Positions 32,317 to 40,332 of a DNA stretch of 64,000 nt are shown here, piece by piece. The notes below the pieces were generated by a model, which searched no databases, was not told the origin of the DNA, and was given only the letters and a program-made list of their open reading frames with translations. The stretch's first letter is position 1. The number at the start of each line of letters is the position of its first letter. Both the position numbers and the translations under genes were made by a program. Source of the stretch: SXMI01 sp964391365 (GTDB lineage: Bacteria > Actinomycetota > Acidimicrobiia > Acidimicrobiales > Microtrichaceae); NCBI GenBank assembly GCA_964391365.1, contig CAYMKW010000001.1, forward strand, positions 27,119-91,118, written 5' to 3'.

Positions 32317-32336
32317 CAACCGACGGCTGTCGGTTG
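32317..32336 (+). terminator. Stem-loop after mshC
   Basis: CAACCGAC (32317-32324) pairs with GTCGGTTG (32329-32336) around a GGCT loop, 14 bases after the stop. Confidence 0.55.
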
Positions 32337-32409
32337 CCACGGCTAGTCTCCACCGATCAGGGAGTCGGCGGAGCCGACGACAACGGACGAGTGGACGAGG
32401 AGCGGACGG

Positions 32410-33270
32410 GTGGGACGGAGCGCCGGACAGATCCAGGGCATCGCCCGGGCCGTCCTGACGCCACCGTTCCGGTTCCTCTGGAAGGTGACCACCGAGGGGA
32501 TGCAGCACATCCCCGCCACGGGCGGTGCCATCATCGCTCCCAACCACATCTCGGTCCTGGACTCGTTCTTCGTGCCGCTCGTCCTGCCGAGGCGGATCAC
32601 CTACGTGGGCAAGGCGGAGTACCTCGACGACTGGCGAACCCGGTTCCTCTTCCCGGCCATGGGCATGATCCCGATCGACCGGAAGGGTGGCGACGCTGCG
32701 GCGGCGGCCCTCGACGCAGCCGCGGGTCTCCTCGAGTCCGGCGAGTTGTTCGGGATCTACCCCGAGGGCACCCGGTCACGGGACGGCGTCCTGCACAAGG
32801 GTCACACGGGCGTCGCGCGACTGGCGCTCCGGACGGGTGCGCCCATCGTGCCCGTGGGAATCATCGGCACCGACGCCGTGCAGCCACCGGACGCCCGCTT
32901 CCCGTTGCCGTTCCGTCGGGTGCACATCCGCTTCGGTCGGCCGGTGGATCCGGCCCGCTACCAGCACCTCGGTGACGACCGGATGGTCCTGCGTCAGATC
33001 ACCGACGAGGTTGTCTACGAGATCCGGAGCCTCACGGGCCAGGAGTACGTCGACGCCTACGCGGCCCGCCCGGGAGCTGCTCCCGAGCCGATCGCCCCCG
33101 TGGTGCCGATGCGCCCCGACGAGCCGGAGCGGCCTGCGGTCGTCGTCGCCTCGGCCGCCGCCTCGACGACGGCCCCGGTCGTGGTGGATGGTGGCGACGG
33201 AGTCGAGCGGCGTTCCTCGGCCGCTGTGCTCACGGCCCGGCCGCTCGATCTCGACCTGCAGCTGGCCTGA
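32410..33270 (+). CDS. 1-acylglycerol-3-phosphate acyltransferase (PlsC family)
   Basis: 286 residues; GTG 32410 preceded by GAGGAG. A TAGTCT at 32344-32349 gives a likely leader of about 55 bases. The acyltransferase motifs are NHISVLDSFF (HX4D, residues about 44-53), GKAEY, and GIYPEGTRSRDG (EGTR). It acylates lysophosphatidate at position 2 in phospholipid synthesis on the inner membrane face. The catalytic domain ends near residue 215; the last 70 residues are Ala/Val/Pro-rich and poorly conserved. The gene is followed by a terminator-like hairpin shared with the convergent GH5 gene. Confidence 0.9.
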   Translation: MGRSAGQIQGIARAVLTPPFRFLWKVTTEGMQHIPATGGAIIAPNHISVLDSFFVPLVLPRRITYVGKAEYLDDWRTRFLFPAMGMIPIDRKGGDAAAAALDAAAGLLESGELFGIYPEGTRSRDGVLHKGHTGVARLALRTGAPIVPVGIIGTDAVQPPDARFPLPFRRVHIRFGRPVDPARYQHLGDDRMVLRQITDEVVYEIRSLTGQEYVDAYAARPGAAPEPIAPVVPMRPDEPERPAVVVASAAASTTAPVVVDGGDGVERRSSAAVLTARPLDLDLQLA

Positions 33271-33273
33271 CTC

Positions 33274-33292
33274 GGCGGCGACGATCGCCGCC
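33274..33292. terminator. Hairpin between convergent genes
   Basis: GGCGGCGA and TCGCCGCC form an 8-bp stem with a 3-base loop in the 45-base space between the acyltransferase and the GH5 gene. Confidence 0.55.
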
Positions 33293-33315
33293 GCCGGCGC
33301 CGCCTCAGCCCGGAC

Positions 33316-34839
33316 TCAGCGCCGGGTGATCCTGACCACGACCTCGGTCGCTCCCGGATCCGCGACGACCAGGACCCGTCCGGCATCAGGGGCCGAGGTC
33401 ACCGACCCCGCGACCACCGACACCTCGTAACCGGCGGGGTAGACGCGACCCGGGACGACGATGCTCGTCGGCAGGGTCACCGTCGGGTCGGGGCGGAATC
33501 TCAGGAGGTAGTCGCCGGTCGCCGGATCGAAACGCTGCTGCAGGGGCGAGCCAGCGGTCGCCTGGGCAGAGGTCCGGACGATCTGCGACTCGACCACGTC
33601 CGGGTAGCGGCCGGACGCCCAGTGGAACCAGCTCAACAGGTGCTCATCGGCGAGCCGGGCGGCGATCGTCGCGTTCAGGGGGCTGGCGGACGCTCCGAAC
33701 TCGGTCAGCACCGCCGGCGTGCCCCAGTGGCGCGCCAGGTTGACCGCACGGTTGAAGCCCTGGGCGAACACGCCCTCGCAGAGAGCGCTCGCTGCAGGCG
33801 GCGGTGAGGCGGGTTCGCCGCCATCGGTGTAGAGGCAGTACGTGTGGAACGACAGCCCGCCCTTGCCGTCGGCGGGACCGGGCCCCTGCATCGACGTGTC
33901 GGAGTACATGGGGAACAGCGCCTGGGGGGTCCACCAGACCGGCATCTCCGGCGCCCGCTGGCGCACCGCAGCGGTGATGATCCGATTGTTCGTGGCCGTC
34001 GCCTCGTCGAGCTCGGGGCAGTCGCTCAGGCCGCAGGCGATCAGGTCGCTGCCCGGATAGGGCTCGTTGATCAACTCGACGCCGATCACGTTCGGGGCGT
34101 CGGTGTGGGCGGCGGCGACGGCGGCGACCCCGATGGCATAGGCGTCGACCACGCCGAGCCCGGGTGCGGCCTCGGCGTTCGCCCACCAGTCGTCCCACTG
34201 CCGGGTGGATCGGGGTGCTGCGTACGCCGCCGCCCAGCCGATGTCGAGACCGGAGGGGGCGTCGGGCGAGAGCGCTGCGGCCTCGGGGAGCGTGGCCCAC
34301 TCGGGCATCCCCCAGAAGACGTCCTGGTGGAAGTCCAGGATCACCCAGAGTCCGCGCTCGGCGAGCTCGTCGACGACCGTGCGCACCCGCTGGACGTACT
34401 CGTCGTCCACCACCCCGGGAGCCGGCATCACCGCGGCCGGCCACACCCCGAGCCGGATCCCGTTGAACCCGTCGGCCGCCAAGCGGTCGAACGTGACATC
34501 GCCGATCGCCTCGGGCGTCAGGGCACTGAGGAACGGAGCCGACTTGGCCACGGAGTTGAGACCGTGGATGAGGACCGTCCGGCCCGACGCGTCCACCAGT
34601 TGGTCGCCGACCACGGTGATCGGCCCGACCAGGTCGGGCTCCGGTGGCCGGACGATGGTCGGCCCCTCGGAGATGGGCACGGTCGGTTGGGTCGTGCAGG
34701 CCGCAGCGAGGGCTGCGACGGCGACGACCACGGCCCCGATCGCTCGACGGGCACCGTGGCCCCACCCCGTCGCTCGCCCGCTCGCCGAGCCGGGTGCTGC
34801 CTCGCGCCCGCCCGTCGTGTCTCGCATGTTCCCCCGCAT
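33316..34839 (-). CDS. GH5-type glycoside hydrolase lipoprotein (endoglycosylceramidase-like)
   Basis: 507 residues from ATG 34839, 8 bases after a minus-strand TACCCT; ATG 34827 is the alternative. After a charged N-terminus, IGAVVVAVAALAAAC is a lipoprotein signal with lipobox LAAAC. The GH5 barrel is clear: VLIHGLNSVAKSAP, GFNGIRLGVWPAAVM, LWVILDFHQDVFW, GVELINEPYPG (acid/base Glu) and AVLTEFGAS (nucleophile Glu). The FHQD motif and the C-terminal beta-domain resemble bacterial endoglycosylceramidases and EGCrP-like enzymes, which cleave glycan-lipid bonds. It is divergent from thrS. The glycolipid substrate is inferred from family only. Confidence 0.85.
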   Translation of the reverse strand: MRGNMRDTTGGREAAPGSASGRATGWGHGARRAIGAVVVAVAALAAACTTQPTVPISEGPTIVRPPEPDLVGPITVVGDQLVDASGRTVLIHGLNSVAKSAPFLSALTPEAIGDVTFDRLAADGFNGIRLGVWPAAVMPAPGVVDDEYVQRVRTVVDELAERGLWVILDFHQDVFWGMPEWATLPEAAALSPDAPSGLDIGWAAAYAAPRSTRQWDDWWANAEAAPGLGVVDAYAIGVAAVAAAHTDAPNVIGVELINEPYPGSDLIACGLSDCPELDEATATNNRIITAAVRQRAPEMPVWWTPQALFPMYSDTSMQGPGPADGKGGLSFHTYCLYTDGGEPASPPPAASALCEGVFAQGFNRAVNLARHWGTPAVLTEFGASASPLNATIAARLADEHLLSWFHWASGRYPDVVESQIVRTSAQATAGSPLQQRFDPATGDYLLRFRPDPTVTLPTSIVVPGRVYPAGYEVSVVAGSVTSAPDAGRVLVVADPGATEVVVRITRR

Positions 34840-34847
34840 GGTCGCAG

Positions 34848-34853
34848 AGGGTA
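34848..34853 (-). promoter_or_regulatory. -10-like element for the GH5 gene
   Basis: TACCCT on the minus strand, 8 bases before ATG 34839. Confidence 0.5.
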
Positions 34854-34952
34854 CCGCCCGCCCGGCAACGCCGCCTGCGGGCCCGGGGCGACCCATCGAC
34901 CGGACGCTGCGCCATGGGCGCAACCGTTGCGGGCCGTCGATCGGACCCCCGG

Positions 34953-34958
34953 TAACCT
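34953..34958 (+). promoter_or_regulatory. -10-like element for thrS
   Basis: TAACCT, 7 bases before ATG 34966; no T-box leader is present. Confidence 0.55.
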
Positions 34959-34965
34959 CGCCCCC

Positions 34966-36951
34966 ATGTCCGAGATCGCCATCACGCTGCCCGACGGTTC
35001 CGAGCGCTCGCTCCCCGAGGGCTCCACGGGCGGCGACCTGGCCGCCTCGATCGGCCGGCGCCTGGCCAAGGACGCCGTGGTGGTCGTGGTCGACGGTGAG
35101 CCCCGGGACCTCGCGGCCCCGCTCGCCGACGGCGAGTCGGTGCGGATCGTGACGATCAAGGATCCCGACGTGGCCGAGTACCTGCGGCACTCGACGGCGC
35201 ACGTGCTCGCGCAGGCGGTCCTCAACCTCTGGCCGGGAGCGACCTTCGCCGGTGGACCCGCCATCGAGAACGGCTGCTACTACGACTTCGAACTACCGGG
35301 CGGCGCCACGTTCACCGACGAGGACCTGGAGCGGATCGACGCCGAGATGCGACGGATCATCGCCGCCGACCAACCGTTCGAGCGCTTCGAGCTCCCGCTC
35401 GACGAGGCGCGGGCGCTCATGGCCGACCACCCGTACAAGCGGGTGTTCATGGACCTGGCGGCGGCGGGGGAGTCGGCCGACGGCGAGGTGTCGGGTGGCG
35501 AGACCATCAGCTTCTACCGCAACACCCCCGAGTTCGTGGACATGTGCCTGGGCCCGCACGTGCCGTCGACGGGACGGCTGGCGAACTTCCGGTTGACCCG
35601 TCACGGTGGCGCGTACTTCCGCGGGAGCGAGCAGAACCCCATGCTCCAGCGGATCTACGCCGTGGCGTTCCCGACGGCCGGTGAGCTCGAGGCCTTCCTG
35701 CACCAGCAGGAGGAGGCCGCCGCTCGCGACCATCGCAAGCTCGGCGTCGAACTGGACCTGTTCAGCTTCCCGGAGGAGGTCGGTTCGGGGCTGGCCGTGT
35801 TCCACCCCAAGGGGGGGATCATCCGGCGGCTGATGGAGGACTACAGCCGCAAGCGACACGAGGAGGCGGGCTACGAGTTCGTGTACTCGCCCCACATCAC
35901 CAAGGCCGACCTGTTCGAGACCTCCGGACACCTCCAGTGGTTCGCCGACGGCATGTTCCCGCCCATGGAGATCGACGCCCCGGAGTCGGCCGACGGTGAG
36001 GGGTCAGGGACCTCCTACTACCTCAAGCCGATGAACTGCCCGTTCCACATCCTGATCTACCGGTCACGGATGCGCTCCTACCGGGAGCTCCCCCTCCGGA
36101 TGTTCGAGTTCGGGACCGTCTACCGCTACGAGAAGTCCGGCGTGGTCCACGGACTGACCCGGGTCCGCGGGATGACCCAGGACGACGCCCACATCTTCAC
36201 CACGAAGGAGCAGATGGCCGACGAGCTCGGTTCGATCCTGGCCTTCGTGCTGGACCTGCTCCGTGACTACGGGCTCGACGACTTCTACCTGGAGCTGTCG
36301 ACCCGCCCCCCGGAGAAGGCGGTCGGCTCCGAGGAGGAGTGGGAGGAGGCGACCTCGGCGCTTCGCGGGGCGGCCGAGTCCATGGGGCTGGACCTCGTCC
36401 TCGACGAGGGCGGTGGAGCGTTCTACGGGCCGAAGATCTCGGTCCAGGCCCGGGACGCGATCGGGCGCACCTGGCAGATGTCGACGATCCAGGTGGACTT
36501 CCAGCTTCCGCAGCGGTTCGACCTGAACTACGTGGGCCCCGACGGGGAACGTCACCGGCCGATCATGATCCACCGGGCGCTGTTCGGCTCGGTGGAGCGG
36601 TTCTTCGGGGTGCTGGTGGAGCACTACGCCGGTGCGTTCCCGGCCTGGCTCGCCCCCGAGCAGGTGCGGGTGCTGCCCGTGGCCGATGCCCACCTCGACT
36701 ACGCGCTCCAGGTCGCGGCGCAGTTGCGGGGCGGCGGGGCCCGGGTCGACGTGGCTCCGGCCGACGAGACGCTCGGCAACCGGATCCGCAGGGCGAAGGG
36801 TGAGAAGTTGCCGTACGTGCTGGTCGTCGGCGACGACGACGTGGCGCACGGGACGGTGGGGGTGAATCCGCGGGGTGGCGACGTCGAGCGTGACGTGCCC
36901 GTCGCCTCGTTCGCCGAACGGCTCGCGGCCGACGTCGCTGGTCGACACTGA
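34966..36951 (+). CDS. thrS: Threonyl-tRNA synthetase
   Basis: 661 residues, full length; ATG 34966. An N-terminal TGS domain (ITLPDGSERSLPEG) is followed by the editing domain with HSTAHVLAQAV and its Cys/His pair (CLGPHVPSTGRLANFRLTRHGGAYFRG). The class II core has motif 2 FEFGTVYRYEKSGVVHGLTRVRGMTQDDAHIF and motif 3 PIMIHRALFGSVERFFGVLVEH, with the zinc-binding MNCPFH Cys. The anticodon-binding domain closes the protein. It charges tRNA-Thr and starts the conserved actinobacterial run of HIT, PgsA, PatA and PimA genes. Confidence 0.98.
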   Translation: MSEIAITLPDGSERSLPEGSTGGDLAASIGRRLAKDAVVVVVDGEPRDLAAPLADGESVRIVTIKDPDVAEYLRHSTAHVLAQAVLNLWPGATFAGGPAIENGCYYDFELPGGATFTDEDLERIDAEMRRIIAADQPFERFELPLDEARALMADHPYKRVFMDLAAAGESADGEVSGGETISFYRNTPEFVDMCLGPHVPSTGRLANFRLTRHGGAYFRGSEQNPMLQRIYAVAFPTAGELEAFLHQQEEAAARDHRKLGVELDLFSFPEEVGSGLAVFHPKGGIIRRLMEDYSRKRHEEAGYEFVYSPHITKADLFETSGHLQWFADGMFPPMEIDAPESADGEGSGTSYYLKPMNCPFHILIYRSRMRSYRELPLRMFEFGTVYRYEKSGVVHGLTRVRGMTQDDAHIFTTKEQMADELGSILAFVLDLLRDYGLDDFYLELSTRPPEKAVGSEEEWEEATSALRGAAESMGLDLVLDEGGGAFYGPKISVQARDAIGRTWQMSTIQVDFQLPQRFDLNYVGPDGERHRPIMIHRALFGSVERFFGVLVEHYAGAFPAWLAPEQVRVLPVADAHLDYALQVAAQLRGGGARVDVAPADETLGNRIRRAKGEKLPYVLVVGDDDVAHGTVGVNPRGGDVERDVPVASFAERLAADVAGRH

Positions 36952-36958
36952 GGCGGTC

Positions 36959-37480
36959 GTGGCCCTGGATCACCTCTGGGCGACCTGGCGGTCCGACTAC
37001 GTGCGGTCCGCCGGGGCGGGCCCGGGCGTGGACGACTCCGGTGTGGGCTCGCTGTTCGAGCGGATCCTGGGGTCGGGCGAGCCCGACGATCGAACCCTCA
37101 TCGTGCGGCGCGGTCCGACCTGCTTCGTGCTCCTCAACCGGTTCCCCTACACCTCGGGTCACCTCATGGTGCTGCCCAATCGAGCGGTCGCCGACCTGTC
37201 GCTGCTGGATCCGGAGGAGCACACCGAGTTGTGGGCCACGGTCCGGACGGCCGTCGCAGCGCTGCGGATCGCCTTCGACTGCGATGCCGTCAACGTCGGA
37301 CTGAACCTTGGTCGGGCCGCGGGCGGCTCGCAGTCCGACCACCTGCACGTCCACTGCGTGCCGCGGTGGGAGGGCGATGCGAACTTCATGACGGTTGCCG
37401 CCGGGACCCGCGTGCTCCCGGTGTCGCTCGAGGAGGCCTGGTCGAGGCTGTGCGATGCCTGGGCGGCTGCCGACGGCTGA
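36959..37480 (+). CDS. HIT-family hydrolase/phosphorylase
   Basis: 173 residues; GTG 36959 with GAGGCGG upstream, 7 bases after the thrS stop. The HIT signature is SDHLHVHCVPRW (HxHxH with catalytic second His). The N-terminus has DHLWATWRSDYV and FVLLNRFPYTSGHLMVLPNR, typical of the Ap4A phosphorylase-like HIT proteins found directly after thrS in mycobacteria (the Rv2613c position). It likely splits diadenosine polyphosphates or similar nucleotides. Confidence 0.92.
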   Translation: MALDHLWATWRSDYVRSAGAGPGVDDSGVGSLFERILGSGEPDDRTLIVRRGPTCFVLLNRFPYTSGHLMVLPNRAVADLSLLDPEEHTELWATVRTAVAALRIAFDCDAVNVGLNLGRAAGGSQSDHLHVHCVPRWEGDANFMTVAAGTRVLPVSLEEAWSRLCDAWAAADG

Positions 37481-37593
37481 CCCCCGCCCCGTTCCCCAGG
37501 GGGAGTGACGTCGGGAGTGTCGTGGGGAGCGCGCACGGATCGATTGGGGAGGCTCGGTCGTCGGGCGGCTCGGTCGTCGGGCGCTCGGCCGGG

Positions 37594-37599
37594 TACGGT
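37594..37599 (+). promoter_or_regulatory. -10-like element
   Basis: TACGGT, 6 bases before GTG 37606. Confidence 0.5.
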
Positions 37600-37605
37600 C
37601 GGGGC

Positions 37606-38232
37606 GTGGAGCACGCGCCTGAGGATCAGGTCCCCGAGGCCGATGTGAGCGATTCCGGCGGTCAGGTCCCCGAGGCCGATGTGAGCGATTCCGTCGATCA
37701 GGTCCCCCGGGCCGACGTGAGCGACGCCGACGTCGTCGACGAGTTGCCCGAGGATCTGGACGCGTCCGAGTTCGTCGGTCCGTACACCTTCCCGAACAAC
37801 AACCGGCGTCGGATCCCGGCGGCCGTCTACCTGGCGATCGGCGTCGCCTGCATCGGCGCGTTTGCGATCTGGGACACGTCGTCGCCGCTGGTCAACTCGG
37901 GGATCCTCTGGGCGGGCGTCGGGCTCATCGTGTTCGGGGTCTACGGACTCATCGCCGGCTGGACGCTGCGGATCGACGAGACCGAGGCCCTCTCGATCGC
38001 CTCCGCCCAGGTGTCCTTCGCCGTGGGGCATGCCTCGGCCCAGCAGGTATGGCGTGGGTGGCTGTCCCGACCCACGTGGCGGATCCTCCTTTACTCGGCC
38101 GAGAACCCGCCCGCTCGGCGGGGCATCGTCCTGCTCGACGGGGTCTCGGGCCAGGTCGTCGAGTGGTTCGCCGAGGACAACCCCGAGGACTGGTCGGCCC
38201 TCGCATCCGACCGGACGAAGCTCACGGGCTGA
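37606..38232 (+). CDS. Membrane protein with acidic repeat N-terminus, unknown function
   Basis: 208 residues; leaderless GTG 37606. Residues 8-41 are three acidic repeats of QVPEADVSDS type. Residues 45-60 contain PYTFPNNNRRR, then two membrane helices (AVYLAIGVACIGAFAIW and ILWAGVGLIVFGVYGLIAGW). The last 80 residues look like a small alpha/beta cytoplasmic domain (EALSIASAQVSFAVGHASAQQVWRGWLSRPTWRILLYSAE). No family is recognised. It sits between the HIT gene and the PIP synthase gene, an inserted gene relative to the mycobacterial order. Confidence 0.75.
   Translation: MEHAPEDQVPEADVSDSGGQVPEADVSDSVDQVPRADVSDADVVDELPEDLDASEFVGPYTFPNNNRRRIPAAVYLAIGVACIGAFAIWDTSSPLVNSGILWAGVGLIVFGVYGLIAGWTLRIDETEALSIASAQVSFAVGHASAQQVWRGWLSRPTWRILLYSAENPPARRGIVLLDGVSGQVVEWFAEDNPEDWSALASDRTKLTG
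37627..37728 (+). repeat. 36-base tandem repeat within the acidic N-terminus
   Basis: Copies at 37627-37662, 37663-37698 and a partial, diverged one at 37699-37728. The unit starts CAGGTCCCCGAGGCCGATGT and encodes QVPEADVSDS plus two residues. Confidence 0.85.
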
Positions 38233-38299
38233 CCGGTCCGCCCGACTCGTTCGTCGGGTCCGTCCGGCCGGGGAACTGCGAGGTCCTCGGAACGGTGCG

Positions 38300-38349
38300 G
38301 GCGACGCGCTTGCTGGAGTGCTAACTTTTGCGAGCAAGCACGTGTCGCC
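38300..38349. promoter_or_regulatory. Inverted repeat upstream of the PIP synthase gene
   Basis: GGCGAC-gc-GCTTGCT (38300-38314) pairs with AGCAAGC-acgt-GTCGCC (38333-38349) around an 18-base loop that is locally AT-rich (CTAACTTTTG). It could be a terminator for the preceding gene or an operator for the following one. Confidence 0.45.
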
Positions 38350-38363
38350 GGACCAACTGCCGG

Positions 38364-38369
38364 TACCGT
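38364..38369 (+). promoter_or_regulatory. -10-like element for the PIP synthase gene
   Basis: TACCGT, giving a leader of about 50 bases that contains GGAG before ATG 38429. Confidence 0.4.
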
Positions 38370-38428
38370 GACCTCGACGGGTCAGCCGGGCGGGTTCGTC
38401 CCGGCACCCCCAACCTCCGGAGTGACCC

Positions 38429-39133
38429 ATGTTCGACGGCAACTTCCGCAGCCAGATCGACGCAGGACTCAAGCCCATCGGCGCCAGCATCAGGCGGCTG
38501 GGCATCACCGCCGACGTGATCACCGCCAGCGGTCTGGTGTTCGCCATCGCCGCGGCCGTGGCGATCGGCGCCGGGGCGCTCAACCTGGGTCTGCTGTTCC
38601 TCGTCCTGACCGGGATCCCGGATCTGATCGACGGGGCCGTCGCCAAGGCGTGGGGCCAGGCCTCCAACCGGGGCGCCTTCTTCGACTCCGTCTCGGACCG
38701 GGTGACCGACGCGCTCCTCTTCGGCGGCGTCACCTGGTACCTGGTGGTCAGCGACGGACGCGCCTGGGCGGTCCTCCTGCCGGTCGCCTGCTACGCGACG
38801 GCGTCCTGGGTGTCGTACATCCGGGCCAAGGCCGATGCGCTGGGCTACGACGCCCGCGGCGGTCTGGTCGAGCGTGCCGAGCGGTTCATCCTCCTGGCGC
38901 TCGGACTCCTCTTCCCGGTGCTCCTGCTCCCGGTCCTCGCGGTGATCGTGCTGCTCAACCTGGTGACCGCCGGCCAGCGCTTCGTGAAGGTCTGGCGTCA
39001 GGCGACGGACGAGACCCCGGCCCTGAGCGACCGTCGCCGTCGCCGCCCGCGCCCCAACCGGTCCGCCTCCCAGCGCTGGGCCGGTCGCCGGGCCGGAAGT
39101 TCGGGGACCAGGCCGTCCCGCGGCCGGACCTGA
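38429..39133 (+). CDS. pgsA: Phosphatidylinositol-phosphate synthase (CDP-alcohol phosphatidyltransferase)
   Basis: 234 residues; ATG 38429 with GGAG upstream. The CDP-alcohol phosphotransferase motif is LIDGAVAKAWGQASNRGAFFDSVSD read as DxxDGxxA(K)x8GxxxDxxxD; the usual Arg after Ala is Lys. Six hydrophobic segments follow the family pattern. In mycobacteria the gene at this place makes phosphatidylinositol phosphate from CDP-diacylglycerol and inositol phosphate, the base of PIMs and lipoarabinomannan. The order with PatA- and PimA-like genes supports that here. The charged C-terminal tail (DRRRRRPRPNRS) is cytoplasmic. Confidence 0.88.
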   Translation: MFDGNFRSQIDAGLKPIGASIRRLGITADVITASGLVFAIAAAVAIGAGALNLGLLFLVLTGIPDLIDGAVAKAWGQASNRGAFFDSVSDRVTDALLFGGVTWYLVVSDGRAWAVLLPVACYATASWVSYIRAKADALGYDARGGLVERAERFILLALGLLFPVLLLPVLAVIVLLNLVTAGQRFVKVWRQATDETPALSDRRRRRPRPNRSASQRWAGRRAGSSGTRPSRGRT

Positions 39134-39152
39134 GCGACCACTCCGTCCGTCG

Positions 39153-40313
39153 GTGCAACTCTCGGTTCCGCTCCTGCGGTTCGCGTCGAGTGCGGTCCGG
39201 GTGCTCCCCGGCCCCGTCGTCGATGGTGCCGCCGGGCTGGTCGCCGCCGGTTCCGTCCGGCTCTCGTCGGAACAGCGGGCCATGGCCGAGCGCAACATGC
39301 GCCGGGTGCTCGGTCCTGATGCGGCCCCGGAACTGATCGACCGGGCGGTCCGTGAGGTCTTCGACTCCTACGGCCGCTACTGGGTCGACACCCTGCGCCT
39401 TCCCCACCTCGGCGATCGACAGATAGCCGACGGGTTCAGCCACGACGGCGTCGAGCACCTGGAGGCCGCCATGGAGCGCGGCGTCGGGCCGATTCTGGCC
39501 CTGCCGCACGTCGGCGGGTGGGAGTGGGCCGCCCGGTGGCTGGTGGCGGTCCGAGGCTGGGACGTCACGGCGGTCGCCGAGGAACTCGATCCTCCCGAGC
39601 TCTTCGAGTGGTTCCTCGGCCTCCGCGAGCAGATGGGACTGCACATCGTTCCGCTCGGCCCGGCGGCGGGGTCCGAGGTGTCGGCCGCTCTGGCCGCCGG
39701 CCGAATCACCTGCCTGCTCGCGGACCGCGACCTGGCGGGCACGGGGATTCCGGTCGACTTCTTCGGTGAGACCACCCGACTCCCGGGCGGTCCGGCCCTC
39801 ATGGCACTCCGGTCGGGTGCGGCGCTGCTGCCCACGGCGGTGTACTTCGAGGGCGATCGTTGCCACGCCGTCGTCGACCCACCGCTCGACACCGAGCGGC
39901 GTGGCACCATCCGGTCGGACGTGTCGCGCGTGACCCAGGACCTGAAGCCTGCGGCCTCGGTGGCCTCGGCGAGGCCCGAGAGCATGGCGGCTGGCTGGCC
40001 CTCGACCAGGCCGGCGACGAGACGATGGACGTCGCTGGCAAGATGGGAGCGCAACGTGGCGTCGAGCGAGAGCGCCGCATGGGGCTCGAAGCGGAGGCCG
40101 GCGNNNNNNNNNNGGTGCCACGCCGTCGTCGACCCGCCGCTCGACACGGAGCGGCGCGGCTCCATCCGGTCGGACGTGTCCCGGGTGACCCAGGACCTGG
40201 CCCACGCCATGGAGCGCCAGATCCGTCGGGCACCCGAGCAGTGGCACCTGCTCCAGCCCAACTGGCCGAGCGACTACCGGGCGCTGGGTCGGCCCGTGCC
40301 CGGCGAGGCCTGA
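39153..40313 (+). CDS. PatA-like PIM acyltransferase, disrupted by a misassembly
   Basis: GTG 39153. The LpxL/HtrB-type acyltransferase shows LALPHVGGWEWAARWL (HX4E, near residue 115), then GRITCLLADRDLAGTGIPVDFFGE. In mycobacteria PatA acylates the first mannose of PIM. From 39861 the scaffold contains an 84-base segment, a 159-base foreign piece (39945-40103), ten N (40104-40113), and a second copy of the same 84 bases (40116-40199) differing at 6 positions. Removing one copy plus the insert gives about 301 residues, the normal family length. The true gene is thus probably intact and the interruption an assembly artefact joining two strains. Confidence 0.85.
   Translation: MQLSVPLLRFASSAVRVLPGPVVDGAAGLVAAGSVRLSSEQRAMAERNMRRVLGPDAAPELIDRAVREVFDSYGRYWVDTLRLPHLGDRQIADGFSHDGVEHLEAAMERGVGPILALPHVGGWEWAARWLVAVRGWDVTAVAEELDPPELFEWFLGLREQMGLHIVPLGPAAGSEVSAALAAGRITCLLADRDLAGTGIPVDFFGETTRLPGGPALMALRSGAALLPTAVYFEGDRCHAVVDPPLDTERRGTIRSDVSRVTQDLKPAASVASARPESMAAGWPSTRPATRRWTSLARWERNVASSESAAWGSKRRPAXXXXCHAVVDPPLDTERRGSIRSDVSRVTQDLAHAMERQIRRAPEQWHLLQPNWPSDYRALGRPVPGEA
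40104..40113. other. Assembly gap (ten N) in the PatA-like gene
   Basis: Ten N directly before the repeated segment; see the gene entry. Confidence 0.95.
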
Positions 40314-40318
40314 CGGCC

Positions 40319-40324
40319 TAGCCT
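40319..40324 (+). promoter_or_regulatory. -10-like element for pimA
   Basis: TAGCCT, 8 bases before GTG 40333. Confidence 0.5.
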
Positions 40325-40332
40325 GCGCCGCC

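Noticed and set aside
34860..34966. T-box leader before thrS
   Set aside because: The promoter element is 7 bases from the ATG and there is no room for a T-box; the conserved T-box sequence is absent.
39153..40313. Real internal duplication in the PatA-like acyltransferase
   Set aside because: The duplicate sits beside ten N, the two copies differ like strain variants, and the expected family length returns when one copy is removed.
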